Origin: a virus | Length of the DNA: 55,534 nt | IMG/VR virus record: IMGVR_UViG_3300031277_000003 | Coordinates: 1 to 55,534 of that record | Direction: 5' to 3' (one strand) | Part shown: positions 48,541 to 55,534 of the stretch, piece by piece | How positions within the stretch are numbered: the stretch's first letter is position 1 | Layout of the letters: the number at the start of each line of letters is the position of its first letter | Notes under the pieces: generated by a model | The model's database searches: none | What the model saw: the letters and a program-made list of their open reading frames with translations, nothing else | Told to the model about the DNA's origin: nothing | Program-made: the position numbers and the translations under genes

Positions 48541-48645
48541 AAGTCTTGTCCTGTCGGGTTTGGTCATGTCATGTCGCGTCTTGTCCAGTCAGGTCAAGTC
48601 GAGTCATGTCGAGTCCGGTCCTGTCGCGTCAAGTCGCGTCGGGTC
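48541..48645 (-). repeat. Degenerate pentamer array B (21 x NNGTC)
   Basis: Twenty-one units in register, one ending GTT. It ends about 25 nt upstream of the start of the 168-aa gene; the mRNA boundary GACTTCATTTTTAAC is nearly the same as at array D. Confidence 0.95.
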
Positions 48646-48685
48646 CCGGTTTATTTTAAATTGAATTATCATAGTTAAAGAAAAC

Positions 48686-48765
48686 TTGTCTTGTCTTGTT
48701 GGGTCGGGTTTTGTCACGTCGCGTCCCGTCGGGTCCCGTCTGGTCTCGTCTGGTCCCGTCCCGTT
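48686..48765 (-). repeat. Degenerate pentamer array C (16 x NNGTC)
   Basis: Sixteen units, four ending GTT. It starts 10 nt after the stop of the 188-aa gene; the mRNA boundary AAATAAACG resembles that of array A (AAATAAAACG). The 40 nt between arrays B and C are AT-rich and hold no gene. Confidence 0.95.
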
Positions 48766-48775
48766 TATTTGACCA

Positions 48776-49342
48776 TTACTTATTGATGATAAACTTCTCA
48801 ACCGTGAACCGTCCGAAATACCCACCATTACGTGGACGGAAGAAACCGATTCCGATGAATTTACCAGCATGGCCCAGATATTCTTTGACCTTTTCCGGTT
48901 TATCGATCAGAATGGGGTCGAGCAGCATGATTTCAACATCCGCCTTCCACTCCTGAATTACCGGGAATGTTTTCCAGACGCGGGTACCTCCGCCCTTTTT
49001 GCCATCGGAAGGAACAAATAACCGCAACGGTTCAAAGGCTTCCGCTTTGACGCCGAGGCTTGCAGGCTGAACGCATAGGATACCGGCCTCGAAATGCTTC
49101 GTGTACGTTGCCTTGCCCTTGCCGGGGACCGTCTCGGATAGGTAGCGAGCGCAGTCCGATAGGCAGTTTTTAATCGCCATTGGCGGAATAAAAACAATGC
49201 CATCTTTGTCTACGTGCTGCCGTTCCCGCCAGGTGCGATCTTCATAAGCATCGTGATTTTCTCCAGTGTTCTTCTTGCTCTGTATTGCCCTCGATTGTCC
49301 GTAAGGGCTTGCGGATTTTAATGATGCAATTACGGTTACCAT
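48776..49342 (-). CDS. Conserved phage protein, RAMP-like ancestry possible
   Basis: 188 aa. SPYGQSR, ENHDAYEDRTWRERQHVDKDGIVFIPPMAIKNCLSDCARYL, KGKATYTKHFEAG and GIGFFRPRNGGYFGRF form a pattern I know from many phage hypothetical proteins. The core vaguely recalls RAMP (Cas7-like) folds, but this is not established. Flanked by arrays D (5') and C (3'). Confidence 0.7.
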   Translation of the reverse strand: MVTVIASLKSASPYGQSRAIQSKKNTGENHDAYEDRTWRERQHVDKDGIVFIPPMAIKNCLSDCARYLSETVPGKGKATYTKHFEAGILCVQPASLGVKAEAFEPLRLFVPSDGKKGGGTRVWKTFPVIQEWKADVEIMLLDPILIDKPEKVKEYLGHAGKFIGIGFFRPRNGGYFGRFTVEKFIINK

Positions 49343-49367
49343 ATAACCGCCTTTCTTTGTTAAAATG

Positions 49368-49512
49368 AAGTCCTGTCCTGTCTTGTCGAGTCATGTCGTG
49401 TCCCGTCTTGTCTGGTCACGTCTCGTCAAGTCCAGTCCCGTCATGTCCCGTCCGGTCCAGTCCGGTCATGTCGGGTCGGGTCAAGTCGGGTTGTGTCCCG
49501 TCTTATCCAGTC
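49368..49512 (-). repeat. Degenerate pentamer array D (29 x NNGTC)
   Basis: Twenty-nine units, with one GTT and one ATC end. It lies in the 5' leader of the 188-aa gene, ending 25 nt before the start and just before the AAAGGCGG ribosome site. Confidence 0.95.
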
Positions 49513-49593
49513 TGTTTTTGTTATTAAATATAATATTAATAATAATAATATGCAATGTTTTTCTATGAAAGTTGAAAAAAAGTAGAAAATTAA

Positions 49594-49938
49594 CTATGGA
49601 ATTACAAATAAGGTATCTGTTTTACCGACTACTAAATGCTGTATATATTTAGTTGTCAGTTTTTTACCATTTGAAATTACATCGGCGCTAAATATAGCGA
49701 CTACTGAATCTCCAGGATTTGCTTTTATTGATAAGCAAGTACTATCAGGATAAACGATTCCTACTGAATCCCCTTCAAGAAAAATTGTAGCCATATACCA
49801 TACAATTTTAAAATCAGTATTATTTATTGGAGAGTAGCACGTTGTAACAGTTTTTCGATTGTCTATTACAGGATTAATAACATTATTTTCCATACAAGTT
49901 ACTACAAACATTGATAGTATTATAATTATCGTTTTCAC
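49594..49938 (-). CDS. Small exported protein
   Basis: 114 aa. N-terminal hydrophobic segment (KTIIIILSMFVVTC) with a Cys at about 15, possibly a non-canonical lipobox. Beta-rich remainder. AT-rich, unlike its neighbours; possibly a moron. Confidence 0.5.
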   Translation of the reverse strand: MKTIIIILSMFVVTCMENNVINPVIDNRKTVTTCYSPINNTDFKIVWYMATIFLEGDSVGIVYPDSTCLSIKANPGDSVVAIFSADVISNGKKLTTKYIQHLVVGKTDTLFVIP

Positions 49939-49962
49939 ATATACCAGCCTTTTTTATATGAT

Positions 49963-50160
49963 TTATTTTTTCTTAAACCTGCACCGAATTATCGATTCCC
50001 GCGGAACCCGCACCGACCCGACTATTTTTTCACTCAAAAGGTGTCCATGCTCTATCCATAATCTGATGGTCCTTTCAGTGACTCCAAAATATTCTGCTAC
50101 TTCGAATACGGTGAACAGGCTTTTTTTCGGCAAAAGCGAATCGTCGCACTTTTCGCTCAT
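49963..50160 (-). CDS. Excisionase-like MerR-type HTH protein
   Basis: 65 aa from the ATG that overlaps the previous stop (ATGA). SLFTVFEVAEYFGVTERTIRLWIEHGHLLSEKIVGSVRVPRESI is a winged helix of the excisionase/HTH_17 group. It is a paralogue of the gene just upstream. Without an integrase, a transcription role is more likely than excision. Confidence 0.75.
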   Translation of the reverse strand: MSEKCDDSLLPKKSLFTVFEVAEYFGVTERTIRLWIEHGHLLSEKIVGSVRVPRESIIRCRFKKK

Positions 50161-50429
50161 ACCATCCGTCTCGAATTGAATTTGCACCGTGTAATAGAGC
50201 GCATCGGAATCCGCCCGTTCCGTTCCTCTAAATGGCCGTGGTCAATCCATACTTTTATGGTCGCCTCGGACGTTTTGAAGTGTTCAGCTGCTTCAAAATA
50301 AGAAACTTCCTTATCCGTTTCCTGTTCGACCGCTGCCGGTTTCGGCTGTTCCTGCTGTTCCGGTTCGTTGCTTTCTGCTGCTTTAACATCTTCATCCACT
50401 TTGTTTTTACTGCCCCTTGGTCGTGCCAT
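50157..50429 (-). CDS. Excisionase-like HTH protein, paralogue
   Basis: 90 aa. N-terminus ARPRGSKNK is basic and AT-hook-like, followed by an acidic, Gln-rich linker and the winged helix VSYFEAAEHFKTSEATIKVWIDHGHLEERNGRIPMRSI. Tandem duplicate of the next gene with a divergent N-terminus. Confidence 0.72.
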   Translation of the reverse strand: MARPRGSKNKVDEDVKAAESNEPEQQEQPKPAAVEQETDKEVSYFEAAEHFKTSEATIKVWIDHGHLEERNGRIPMRSITRCKFNSRRMV

Positions 50430-50637
50430 TATTCCTCCTTATGTTTTGGTTCTGAACCGGCCTTGTAATAAATAGATTCTATCACCGGCACTCCGTTGTT
50501 GTTATGTGACGTTTTTTTTAATCTGAATTCGCGTCCTTCATTTTCAAAATCATTCAAAGCTGAAAAAAAACCCTACTTACTCTGATTCCATCAACGATTA
50601 TAACATCTGCATCGTGCGGGACCGTGTATTCAATCAT
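50429..50637 (-). pseudogene. Small gene with T8 frameshift
   Basis: After CAGGAGGAACA an ORF begins MIEYTVPHDADVIIVDG and stops after 27 codons (50554). A -1 slip in T8 (A8 at 50563-50570 on the plus strand) continues it as SALNDFENEGREFRLKK through AGSEPKHKEE to a stop overlapping the next start. The full product would be 69 aa. The N-terminus resembles that of the next upstream gene (MVIHEVPKNVDVIAFNG). Could be programmed slippage, a mutation, or an error. Confidence 0.55.
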
Positions 50638-50650
50638 TGTTCCTCCTGTT

Positions 50651-50896
50651 TTATATTTTTTTAATAGAACATTCTTTGAACCAACCTTCATTTAGCTTTT
50701 TACCTATAAACCATTGGCAAAGATACCTACCGTCATGGTGACAGCTAGATATTCCAGTGAATACCATTTTAGGACCACCGGTTTTTAAACGAACGAAATC
50801 ACCAGTATTGATATCATTATTAAAAAAACTTGTGTGCAACTGTTTGCCATTGAATGCAATTACATCAACATTTTTTGGAACCTCATGAATTACCAT
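50651..50896 (-). CDS. DUF2158-like protein
   Basis: 81 aa after CAGGAGGAATA. NTGDFVRLKTGGPKMVFTG followed by CQWFIGKKLNEGWF is the DUF2158 (YodC-like) SH3-type barrel. The first 25 residues (VIHEVPKNVDVIAFNGKQL) match the start of the neighbouring frameshifted gene. Confidence 0.7.
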   Translation of the reverse strand: MVIHEVPKNVDVIAFNGKQLHTSFFNNDINTGDFVRLKTGGPKMVFTGISSCHHDGRYLCQWFIGKKLNEGWFKECSIKKI

Positions 50897-50914
50897 TATT
50901 CCTCCTGTTTTAAA

Positions 50915-51271
50915 TTATTCTGCAATATAAATTTCAGTTGGTCGCATATATTCATTAATTCCGTTTTTTGCATCTGCCTGCCAATCAAAAACCTTTTCGG
51001 TATCCGGTTTATCTTCAGATTTAACGGCATAATGTATCTGACAACCGGCAATAATAATATGTTTCTTTTCAGATCCTATTTTCGCGAACCAGTTTGATGA
51101 TCCGTGGTTTGTTTTTATTCCAAGAAAACTATCGCTTAATATTTCAACGTTTCCCCATGCTGCCCTATACTGTTTTCCGTCGGGAGCAACAAACCAATTG
51201 TCGGTAGATATCAGATACTTGTTTTTGCTGCCATTTATTCCAAGTGAATTTCTCGGTGCGTTAGTTGTCAT
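50915..51271 (-). CDS. Conserved phage protein, unknown
   Basis: 118 aa from the ATG after TGGAGGTATTA. WFVAPDGKQYRAAWGNVEIL, LGIKTNHGSSNWFAKIG, HIIIAGCQIHYAVKSE and RPTEIYIAE are a widespread phage signature without known function. Confidence 0.7.
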   Translation of the reverse strand: MTTNAPRNSLGINGSKNKYLISTDNWFVAPDGKQYRAAWGNVEILSDSFLGIKTNHGSSNWFAKIGSEKKHIIIAGCQIHYAVKSEDKPDTEKVFDWQADAKNGINEYMRPTEIYIAE

Positions 51272-51345
51272 TAATACCTCCATAGTATTGCGTTAAAAAA
51301 ATGAAAAATAACTTGCATCTGTGTCTGATAAAGCCATCCTATTTT

Positions 51346-51837
51346 TTATTGCAATCTGTACATTATTATTCCATCAACAAAGCCATATTTCAATGCAGAT
51401 GATGCATTGAAACACGTTTCATTATCCATCATTCTTGAAATATCTTCCCGTTGAATAGAAAGCCCTCTTGTCATATAAGCATCTATAATCATAGATTTTA
51501 TTTGACGCAATATATCACTTGAATATGTGCTTTTATCCAAAGAGTAAACACATGGGTTTTTAATAATAATATTAGATTTTGGTGTCATATATATTTTTTT
51601 ACCTGCCATTGCAATAACTGAAGCTATTCCGGCTACAATACCATCAATTATGACCGTGGTGTCATATTCATAATTTTTAATTAAATTGTAAATGGAAAAA
51701 CCTTCAAATACTTCACCGCCATTTGAATTTATTTCAATTTCAACATTGCTATTCGATTCTATATACAAATAGTCACGCCATTTATTTGCTGTATGACAAC
51801 CATTACCTATTTCTCCACTTAAAATAATCTTTTTCAT
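51346..51837 (-). CDS. ClpP-like paralogue, active site lost
   Basis: 163 aa. NSNGGEVFEGFSIYNLI, DGIVAGIASVIAMAG and NIIIKNPC align with the ClpP prohead protease at 44741 (DSGGGDIF, DGLAASAAS, FLMIHNA). The nucleophile Ser is Gly70 and the His is Lys93, so it cannot be a serine protease. It lacks the C-terminal scaffold domain. Possibly a structural partner or inhibitor of the active protease. Confidence 0.75.
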   Translation of the reverse strand: MKKIILSGEIGNGCHTANKWRDYLYIESNSNVEIEINSNGGEVFEGFSIYNLIKNYEYDTTVIIDGIVAGIASVIAMAGKKIYMTPKSNIIIKNPCVYSLDKSTYSSDILRQIKSMIIDAYMTRGLSIQREDISRMMDNETCFNASSALKYGFVDGIIMYRLQ

Positions 51838-51846
51838 AGTGCCATC

Positions 51847-52056
51847 CTATTTTGCCTCTCTCATAATTCCAATATCTGCACCATTTGTAAGCACTATGAT
51901 TTTATTATTTGGAAAAATTTCTTTCATTTCTTCTTTTATACGCACGTATATTTCCGTTTTTACACTACCATCAATTTTTACAACGATTACATCGTTATCC
52001 ATTACCTGTAGAGTGGCAATGTTTTTTAAATATTGAATTTCAATTGGCTTTTCCAT
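51847..52056 (-). CDS. Small conserved phage protein
   Basis: 69 aa. VIVVKIDGSVKTEIYVRIKEEMKEIFPNNKIIVLTNGADIGIM is a short alpha/beta unit seen near head genes of other phages. Unknown role. Confidence 0.55.
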   Translation of the reverse strand: MEKPIEIQYLKNIATLQVMDNDVIVVKIDGSVKTEIYVRIKEEMKEIFPNNKIIVLTNGADIGIMREAK

Positions 52057-52070
52057 TTCTTGCCTTTCTG

Positions 52071-53843
52071 TTACAATGCCATCCTACTCATAATTTCGTT
52101 GTATTCCATCTCTTCATAAACCGACTTAACCGGATCTTGGTTTTCAACCGTTAACCCCACAGCCATTAACAGCGCAACCATATCGTCTATCTTATCGGCA
52201 GACTTCTTGCGGTCCGGCGCCATATTCAGATTAACGTCTCTCCGCGTAACGATATTCGAGGCACACCAGTTTAAAACCGGATCACCACCATGTTTTATTT
52301 TACCCGATACGTACAGCTTTTCCAGCTTTTTCATTGCCGGGTGATAACTCTTTGTTCCCTGGATAAATTCAACGAGATTGATATTTTCTTTTATTAAATT
52401 GTTTGCCAGTTCGGTTGCGTTCCACCGGTCGAAAGCTATTTTTTGTATTTTAAACCTCGAATTTAACGCCTTAATATCCGCCTCTATCACATCGTAATCA
52501 GTTACATTGCCTTCAGTTCGTTTGATCAATCCAGCACTTACCCAGGCGGCATATGGGACGGTCCCGCGCTCGGTGCGGTACTTGATTGCATCCTCCGGGC
52601 ACCATCGCCAACCGTAGGTAAAATACAGGCCGTCTACTTCCCATAGCAACCGGAGCGCCGCAAGGTCCATCGTGCTTGCCAGATCAAGCCCGCCGTAGCA
52701 GGGATAATCTTTGAGAAATTCAAGGTCGATTTCCGACGAACAGGCCCGCCATTTAATCAGGTCAATCCATCCTCCAGCGGTCGATGCCTGCCGGTTGAGC
52801 CGTTTAATTTTAAATTCGGCAAGCTTTGACGGCATCTGTTTAGCTTCGATCGCCTCTTTCCGTATCGCTGCAAGCAGATAAGGGTTACACTCTATCAGCG
52901 GGTTGGCCTTTACCCATTTCGATTCATCGAAATCATCATCCCCTTTTATCCCGGCAGTCTTATCCTCATCATCGACCGCCCAGAATAGCGCGAGAAAATG
53001 ATCTGCGTCGTTTCCGAATACCCCAAGAAGCAGCTTTTTCGCAAAGTCCCGTAATTCCCCCCATGGTCCCGGCGACGTGTACCCCTCGGTGGTAGTATAC
53101 AGCCATAACGGGTTAGAACGTGCCCCTGCCGCCGACGTAAGTACGTTCAGCAGGTCAGCGGTCTTGTGGGCGTGTATCTCATCCAGCGCGGTATGGGAAG
53201 GGTTTAACCCGTCCTGCGTGCTTGCCTTTGCATTTATAGGTTTAAAACTCGCGCCAGTTTCGTATCTTGTTATTGAATTTGCCCATGTTTTTAAATTAAA
53301 CGCTTCCCGCAGATCCGGAGTTTTATCCACCATCTTATATGCTGGAGTCCAAACTTTACGAGCTTGATCTCCTGTGGTTGCAGCGCTAATTATTTGAGCC
53401 CCTGGCTCTGGTTCACAAGACATACAATAAAGCATAATACATGCTGCAAGAGTTGATTTTGCATTTTTTCTGGCAATTGCAAAAAGTGCAGACGTAAATC
53501 TTCTTGGATAAAATAATCCGCATTCTCCATAATCAGGTATTTTTAATGGAACTCGCAACCTAAAACCAAATAATTGAACAACAAATAAAACATGCGATGG
53601 ATGCAATATTATATTTGGCGTTTCCCATGTTCCCTCGACATGCGGAAGCTTTTCTATAAAATCACAGGCATTATCGGCGTGCCACTTATCGAACTTAAAG
53701 GCACAATCTTTTTTATTTGCCCGCTTTAGATCGTCTAAAAACCGTTGCGCTGCAAGCCGTATCCATCGGCCATGCCGTTTGTGTTTTTTGTCGGCAATGG
53801 CTTTTTTGGCGTACTCTATGGCTATCGATGTATAATCTTTCAC
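52071..53843 (-). CDS. terL: Terminase large subunit
   Basis: 590 aa. Walker A-like ARKNAKST at 124-131, Walker B HTALDEIH at 217-224 (Asp-Glu catalytic) and TTEG motif near 250 form the packaging ATPase. GGLDLASTMD (Asp387), KIAFDRW (Asp472) and KIDDMVALLMA (Asp553/554) form the RNase H-like nuclease. Terminase_1/HK97 group. Translocates and cuts DNA at the portal. Confidence 0.95.
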   Translation of the reverse strand: MKDYTSIAIEYAKKAIADKKHKRHGRWIRLAAQRFLDDLKRANKKDCAFKFDKWHADNACDFIEKLPHVEGTWETPNIILHPSHVLFVVQLFGFRLRVPLKIPDYGECGLFYPRRFTSALFAIARKNAKSTLAACIMLYCMSCEPEPGAQIISAATTGDQARKVWTPAYKMVDKTPDLREAFNLKTWANSITRYETGASFKPINAKASTQDGLNPSHTALDEIHAHKTADLLNVLTSAAGARSNPLWLYTTTEGYTSPGPWGELRDFAKKLLLGVFGNDADHFLALFWAVDDEDKTAGIKGDDDFDESKWVKANPLIECNPYLLAAIRKEAIEAKQMPSKLAEFKIKRLNRQASTAGGWIDLIKWRACSSEIDLEFLKDYPCYGGLDLASTMDLAALRLLWEVDGLYFTYGWRWCPEDAIKYRTERGTVPYAAWVSAGLIKRTEGNVTDYDVIEADIKALNSRFKIQKIAFDRWNATELANNLIKENINLVEFIQGTKSYHPAMKKLEKLYVSGKIKHGGDPVLNWCASNIVTRRDVNLNMAPDRKKSADKIDDMVALLMAVGLTVENQDPVKSVYEEMEYNEIMSRMAL

Positions 53844-53849
53844 TGATTA

Positions 53850-54350
53850 TCAGCTTGCCTGTGCATTAAGATTTTCCGAAAACCTATTTTTGTTCTTATT
53901 CTTCTTTTCGCTCTTCGTTTTCGTCCGGCTCGAAGGTGTCATACCGAATTCAGTTAGGAATTTATGGCACAATTCCATGGCACGATGAGATATACCGACT
54001 AAAGGATTTTGCAATTCGTTTCCCTTGTCGCTAATTACTGTAAATCCTTTTCCGACTATACCTTTTTCCTCATCACCGTAAATTTCCAGTTGAGCGTCAA
54101 CGAATTCACCCCATGCCTGACAATACAAAGCGAGTGCCGAATAGTCGATCTCTGTCAATAACCCATTATTATACAGTTTTTTCGATATATTATCCCATTC
54201 GGCTTGTGCTGAATCTGATAAAAACTCCGGTGCCGATGGTATTTCATCGGGGATATCAGGTTTCGGCTCTTCTTTGTTACGGCGGCAAGGTCGGTCGGTG
54301 CCGTTAATAACGTGAAATTCTCTTGGCTTTGGTTTTCTTCCTTGTGACAT
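53850..54350 (-). CDS. terS: Terminase small subunit, P27 family
   Basis: 166 aa. GRKPKPREFHVINGTDRPCRRNKEEPKP, PEFLSDSAQAEWDNISKKLYNNGLLTEIDYSALALYCQAWGEFVDAQ and MELCHKFLTEFGMTPSSRTK match P27-type small terminases. Binds the packaging site. Six nt upstream of terL. Confidence 0.93.
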   Translation of the reverse strand: MSQGRKPKPREFHVINGTDRPCRRNKEEPKPDIPDEIPSAPEFLSDSAQAEWDNISKKLYNNGLLTEIDYSALALYCQAWGEFVDAQLEIYGDEEKGIVGKGFTVISDKGNELQNPLVGISHRAMELCHKFLTEFGMTPSSRTKTKSEKKNKNKNRFSENLNAQAS

Positions 54351-54386
54351 ATATCATCCATGTTCCGTTAGCAATAAAAACTCACG

Positions 54387-54863
54387 CTACTTTGATTCCC
54401 ACCATGTAGGCTGCGGCCTCCAATTGCCGCCTCCGGTACTTCCATCATCCGCTATTTTATCAAGGATAGAACTTTTAGAAAAATCATCTGGCGGATATAT
54501 GCAGCCACGCAGTTTTAACATTTTCGGCATTTCTCTATCGTCCCACCATATAGCACCCTTTATTAAAGACCACGGCTCTTTCTTACTTTCGTGTGGATGA
54601 AAAAAAGCGGTGAGTGTTCCATCTGGCATTGGGCCTACCTCGCGCACTATATGACCATAATCTATATCCAAACCATTCCACCGTACGATTAAAAATCCAG
54701 CTCCATCGTCAGCAGATGTTTCTCGAACCCACATCCATGAACGAGCGTCGGTCGCTCCAACCTCCCATTCAGCAACATGCTTGCGGGAACAAATAATGAC
54801 CGGATGAAACATGGCCTTGTGATAGCTTGGTCGAGGACCGCGTTTGATAAGATAGAGATTCAT
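54387..54863 (-). CDS. Hypothetical protein
   Basis: 158 aa. Trp-rich, with SRKHVAEWEVGATDARSWMWVRE and WRPQPTWWESK. No family recognised. Precedes terS in the leftward operon; overlaps the upstream gene by 4 nt. Confidence 0.6.
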   Translation of the reverse strand: MNLYLIKRGPRPSYHKAMFHPVIICSRKHVAEWEVGATDARSWMWVRETSADDGAGFLIVRWNGLDIDYGHIVREVGPMPDGTLTAFFHPHESKKEPWSLIKGAIWWDDREMPKMLKLRGCIYPPDDFSKSSILDKIADDGSTGGGNWRPQPTWWESK

Positions 54864-55048
54864 TTTTGCCTTTCTCTGGCGCGATGTCCGCTTGGTACAG
54901 TTTCATCGTTTTCTTTATTGACCCTATCCACCTTTTCGAGTACGGCAACTTTAACAAAATGCTGCCGCCTAACACCGGTTTTTACACATGCCGAAACAAA
55001 TCTTTCGTGATCTGCGGCGGATAGTTTGATGGCTACTGTCTTATTCAT
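54860..55048 (-). CDS. Small RHH-like protein
   Basis: 62 aa. KTVAIKLSAADHERFVSACVKTGVRRQHFVKVAVLEKVD has the strand-helix-helix pattern of ribbon-helix-helix regulators. Possibly controls the packaging operon. Confidence 0.6.
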   Translation of the reverse strand: MNKTVAIKLSAADHERFVSACVKTGVRRQHFVKVAVLEKVDRVNKENDETVPSGHRARERQK

Positions 55049-55379
55049 GTTTTATATTTAACTTCGAAAAGGCAATTTTGCGCATATCGTTAAGATGTCT
55101 TTCAGTTGCGGACAGCTGACCAATACTTCCCGCGGCACCAACCGGACGAATACCAAGATCAAAAAGATCATTGCAGAGTTGCTGCGCCTGGCCTTCATTT
55201 ATTACTATTCCATTGCTTCGACAAAACGGTGCAGCAGAATCCCATACTTCACCATCAAAAATGTATCGCAGTTCCGGATTTTCAGAATCCTTACAAACAA
55301 TACCTATCTCAATATTGTTTCCGATACGAAAAAATTCTTGAAAAGCCCTTATTTGATGAACCTTATTTATTCTTGCCAT
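55041..55379 (-). CDS. Hypothetical protein
   Basis: 112 aa. FFRIGNNIEIGIVCKDSENPELRYIFDGEVWDSAAPFCRSNGIVINEGQAQQLCNDLFDLGIRPVG; no family recognised. First gene of the leftward block at this edge. The final 155 nt of the window hold no gene. Confidence 0.6.
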   Translation of the reverse strand: MARINKVHQIRAFQEFFRIGNNIEIGIVCKDSENPELRYIFDGEVWDSAAPFCRSNGIVINEGQAQQLCNDLFDLGIRPVGAAGSIGQLSATERHLNDMRKIAFSKLNIKHE

Positions 55380-55534
55380 TTATTAACCTCCACTACTATG
55401 TGCGGTTCAGCTTTTGCTTAACTATGTTGTTATGAATAAATATAATAAAAAATTATAATAAAATATTAAATATTTTTTATTTCTGGAATCGGGGTATATC
55501 CGGGTTCATAATTTCGGCCGTGCAAAAAGATGCC

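Noticed and set aside
48604-48870. Frames across the pentamer arrays giving DPTxxD-type repeats
   Set aside because: All three frames of a 5-bp period produce similar repeats; units with T before GAC-type triplets give stops. No ribosome site.
47950-49512. CRISPR array
   Set aside because: Unit length is 5 bp with no spacers of constant length, and no cas genes are present.

Overview
The window reads as the genome, or nearly all of it, of a tailed double-stranded DNA phage with siphovirus architecture. The head genes are HK97-like (small and large terminase, portal, ClpP-type prohead protease, HK97-fold capsid). The tail genes include connectors, a tube protein, a tail-assembly chaperone made by a -1 frameshift, a 754-residue tape measure and a set of tip and fibre proteins. 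No integrase, tRNA, rRNA or CRISPR was found. The host cannot be named. Base composition is mixed and AT-leaning. Strong GGAGG ribosome sites and several Sec-type signal peptides fit a bacterial host, probably with an outer membrane.

Layout. (1) About 31-3150, leftward: small genes and an HNH nuclease, behind a leader of about 860 bp that holds four intrinsic terminators and a 9-codon ORF. Because HNH, TerS and TerL usually sit together, the left edge probably joins the right edge on a circular or circularly permuted genome. (2) 3310-15268, rightward early region: many small, tightly coupled genes (several zinc-binding, two pairing a membrane helix with a zinc finger), a DNA methyltransferase, a DUF4373 replication protein, a DnaB-type helicase, a Sak4-like recombinase, an SSB-like protein ending DDDLPF, two PD-(D/E)XK nucleases and an ASCH protein. 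(3) 15298-21368: an integron-type gene-cassette array. Seventeen attC-like sites punctuate 17 cassettes, all in the same orientation; 15 carry one small ORF each (including an acyl carrier protein and a DUF3850 protein) and two appear non-coding. No integron integrase is present in the window. (4) 21407-24003, leftward: lysis genes (M15 peptidase, holin-like protein, permuted NlpC/P60 peptidase, small membrane proteins). (5) 24074-47065, leftward: tail and head genes, interrupted by three glycan-related genes. (6) 47149-55379, leftward: regulators, a secreted moron-like protein, two genes each bracketed by degenerate (NNGTC)n pentamer arrays, a ClpP paralogue lacking its catalytic residues, and the terminase genes.

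How it works together. Early rightward transcription starts at promoters of the form TTGYAT-N17-TATATT whose spacer holds an inverted repeat. It runs through replication and recombination genes into the cassette array, which therefore behaves as a 3' extension of the early operon. Late genes run leftward and meet the array end to end at about 21.4 kb. The two most unusual features are the cassette array inside a phage genome and the pentamer arrays bracketing two genes. All calls rest on reading the sequence and on family knowledge; no database search was run.
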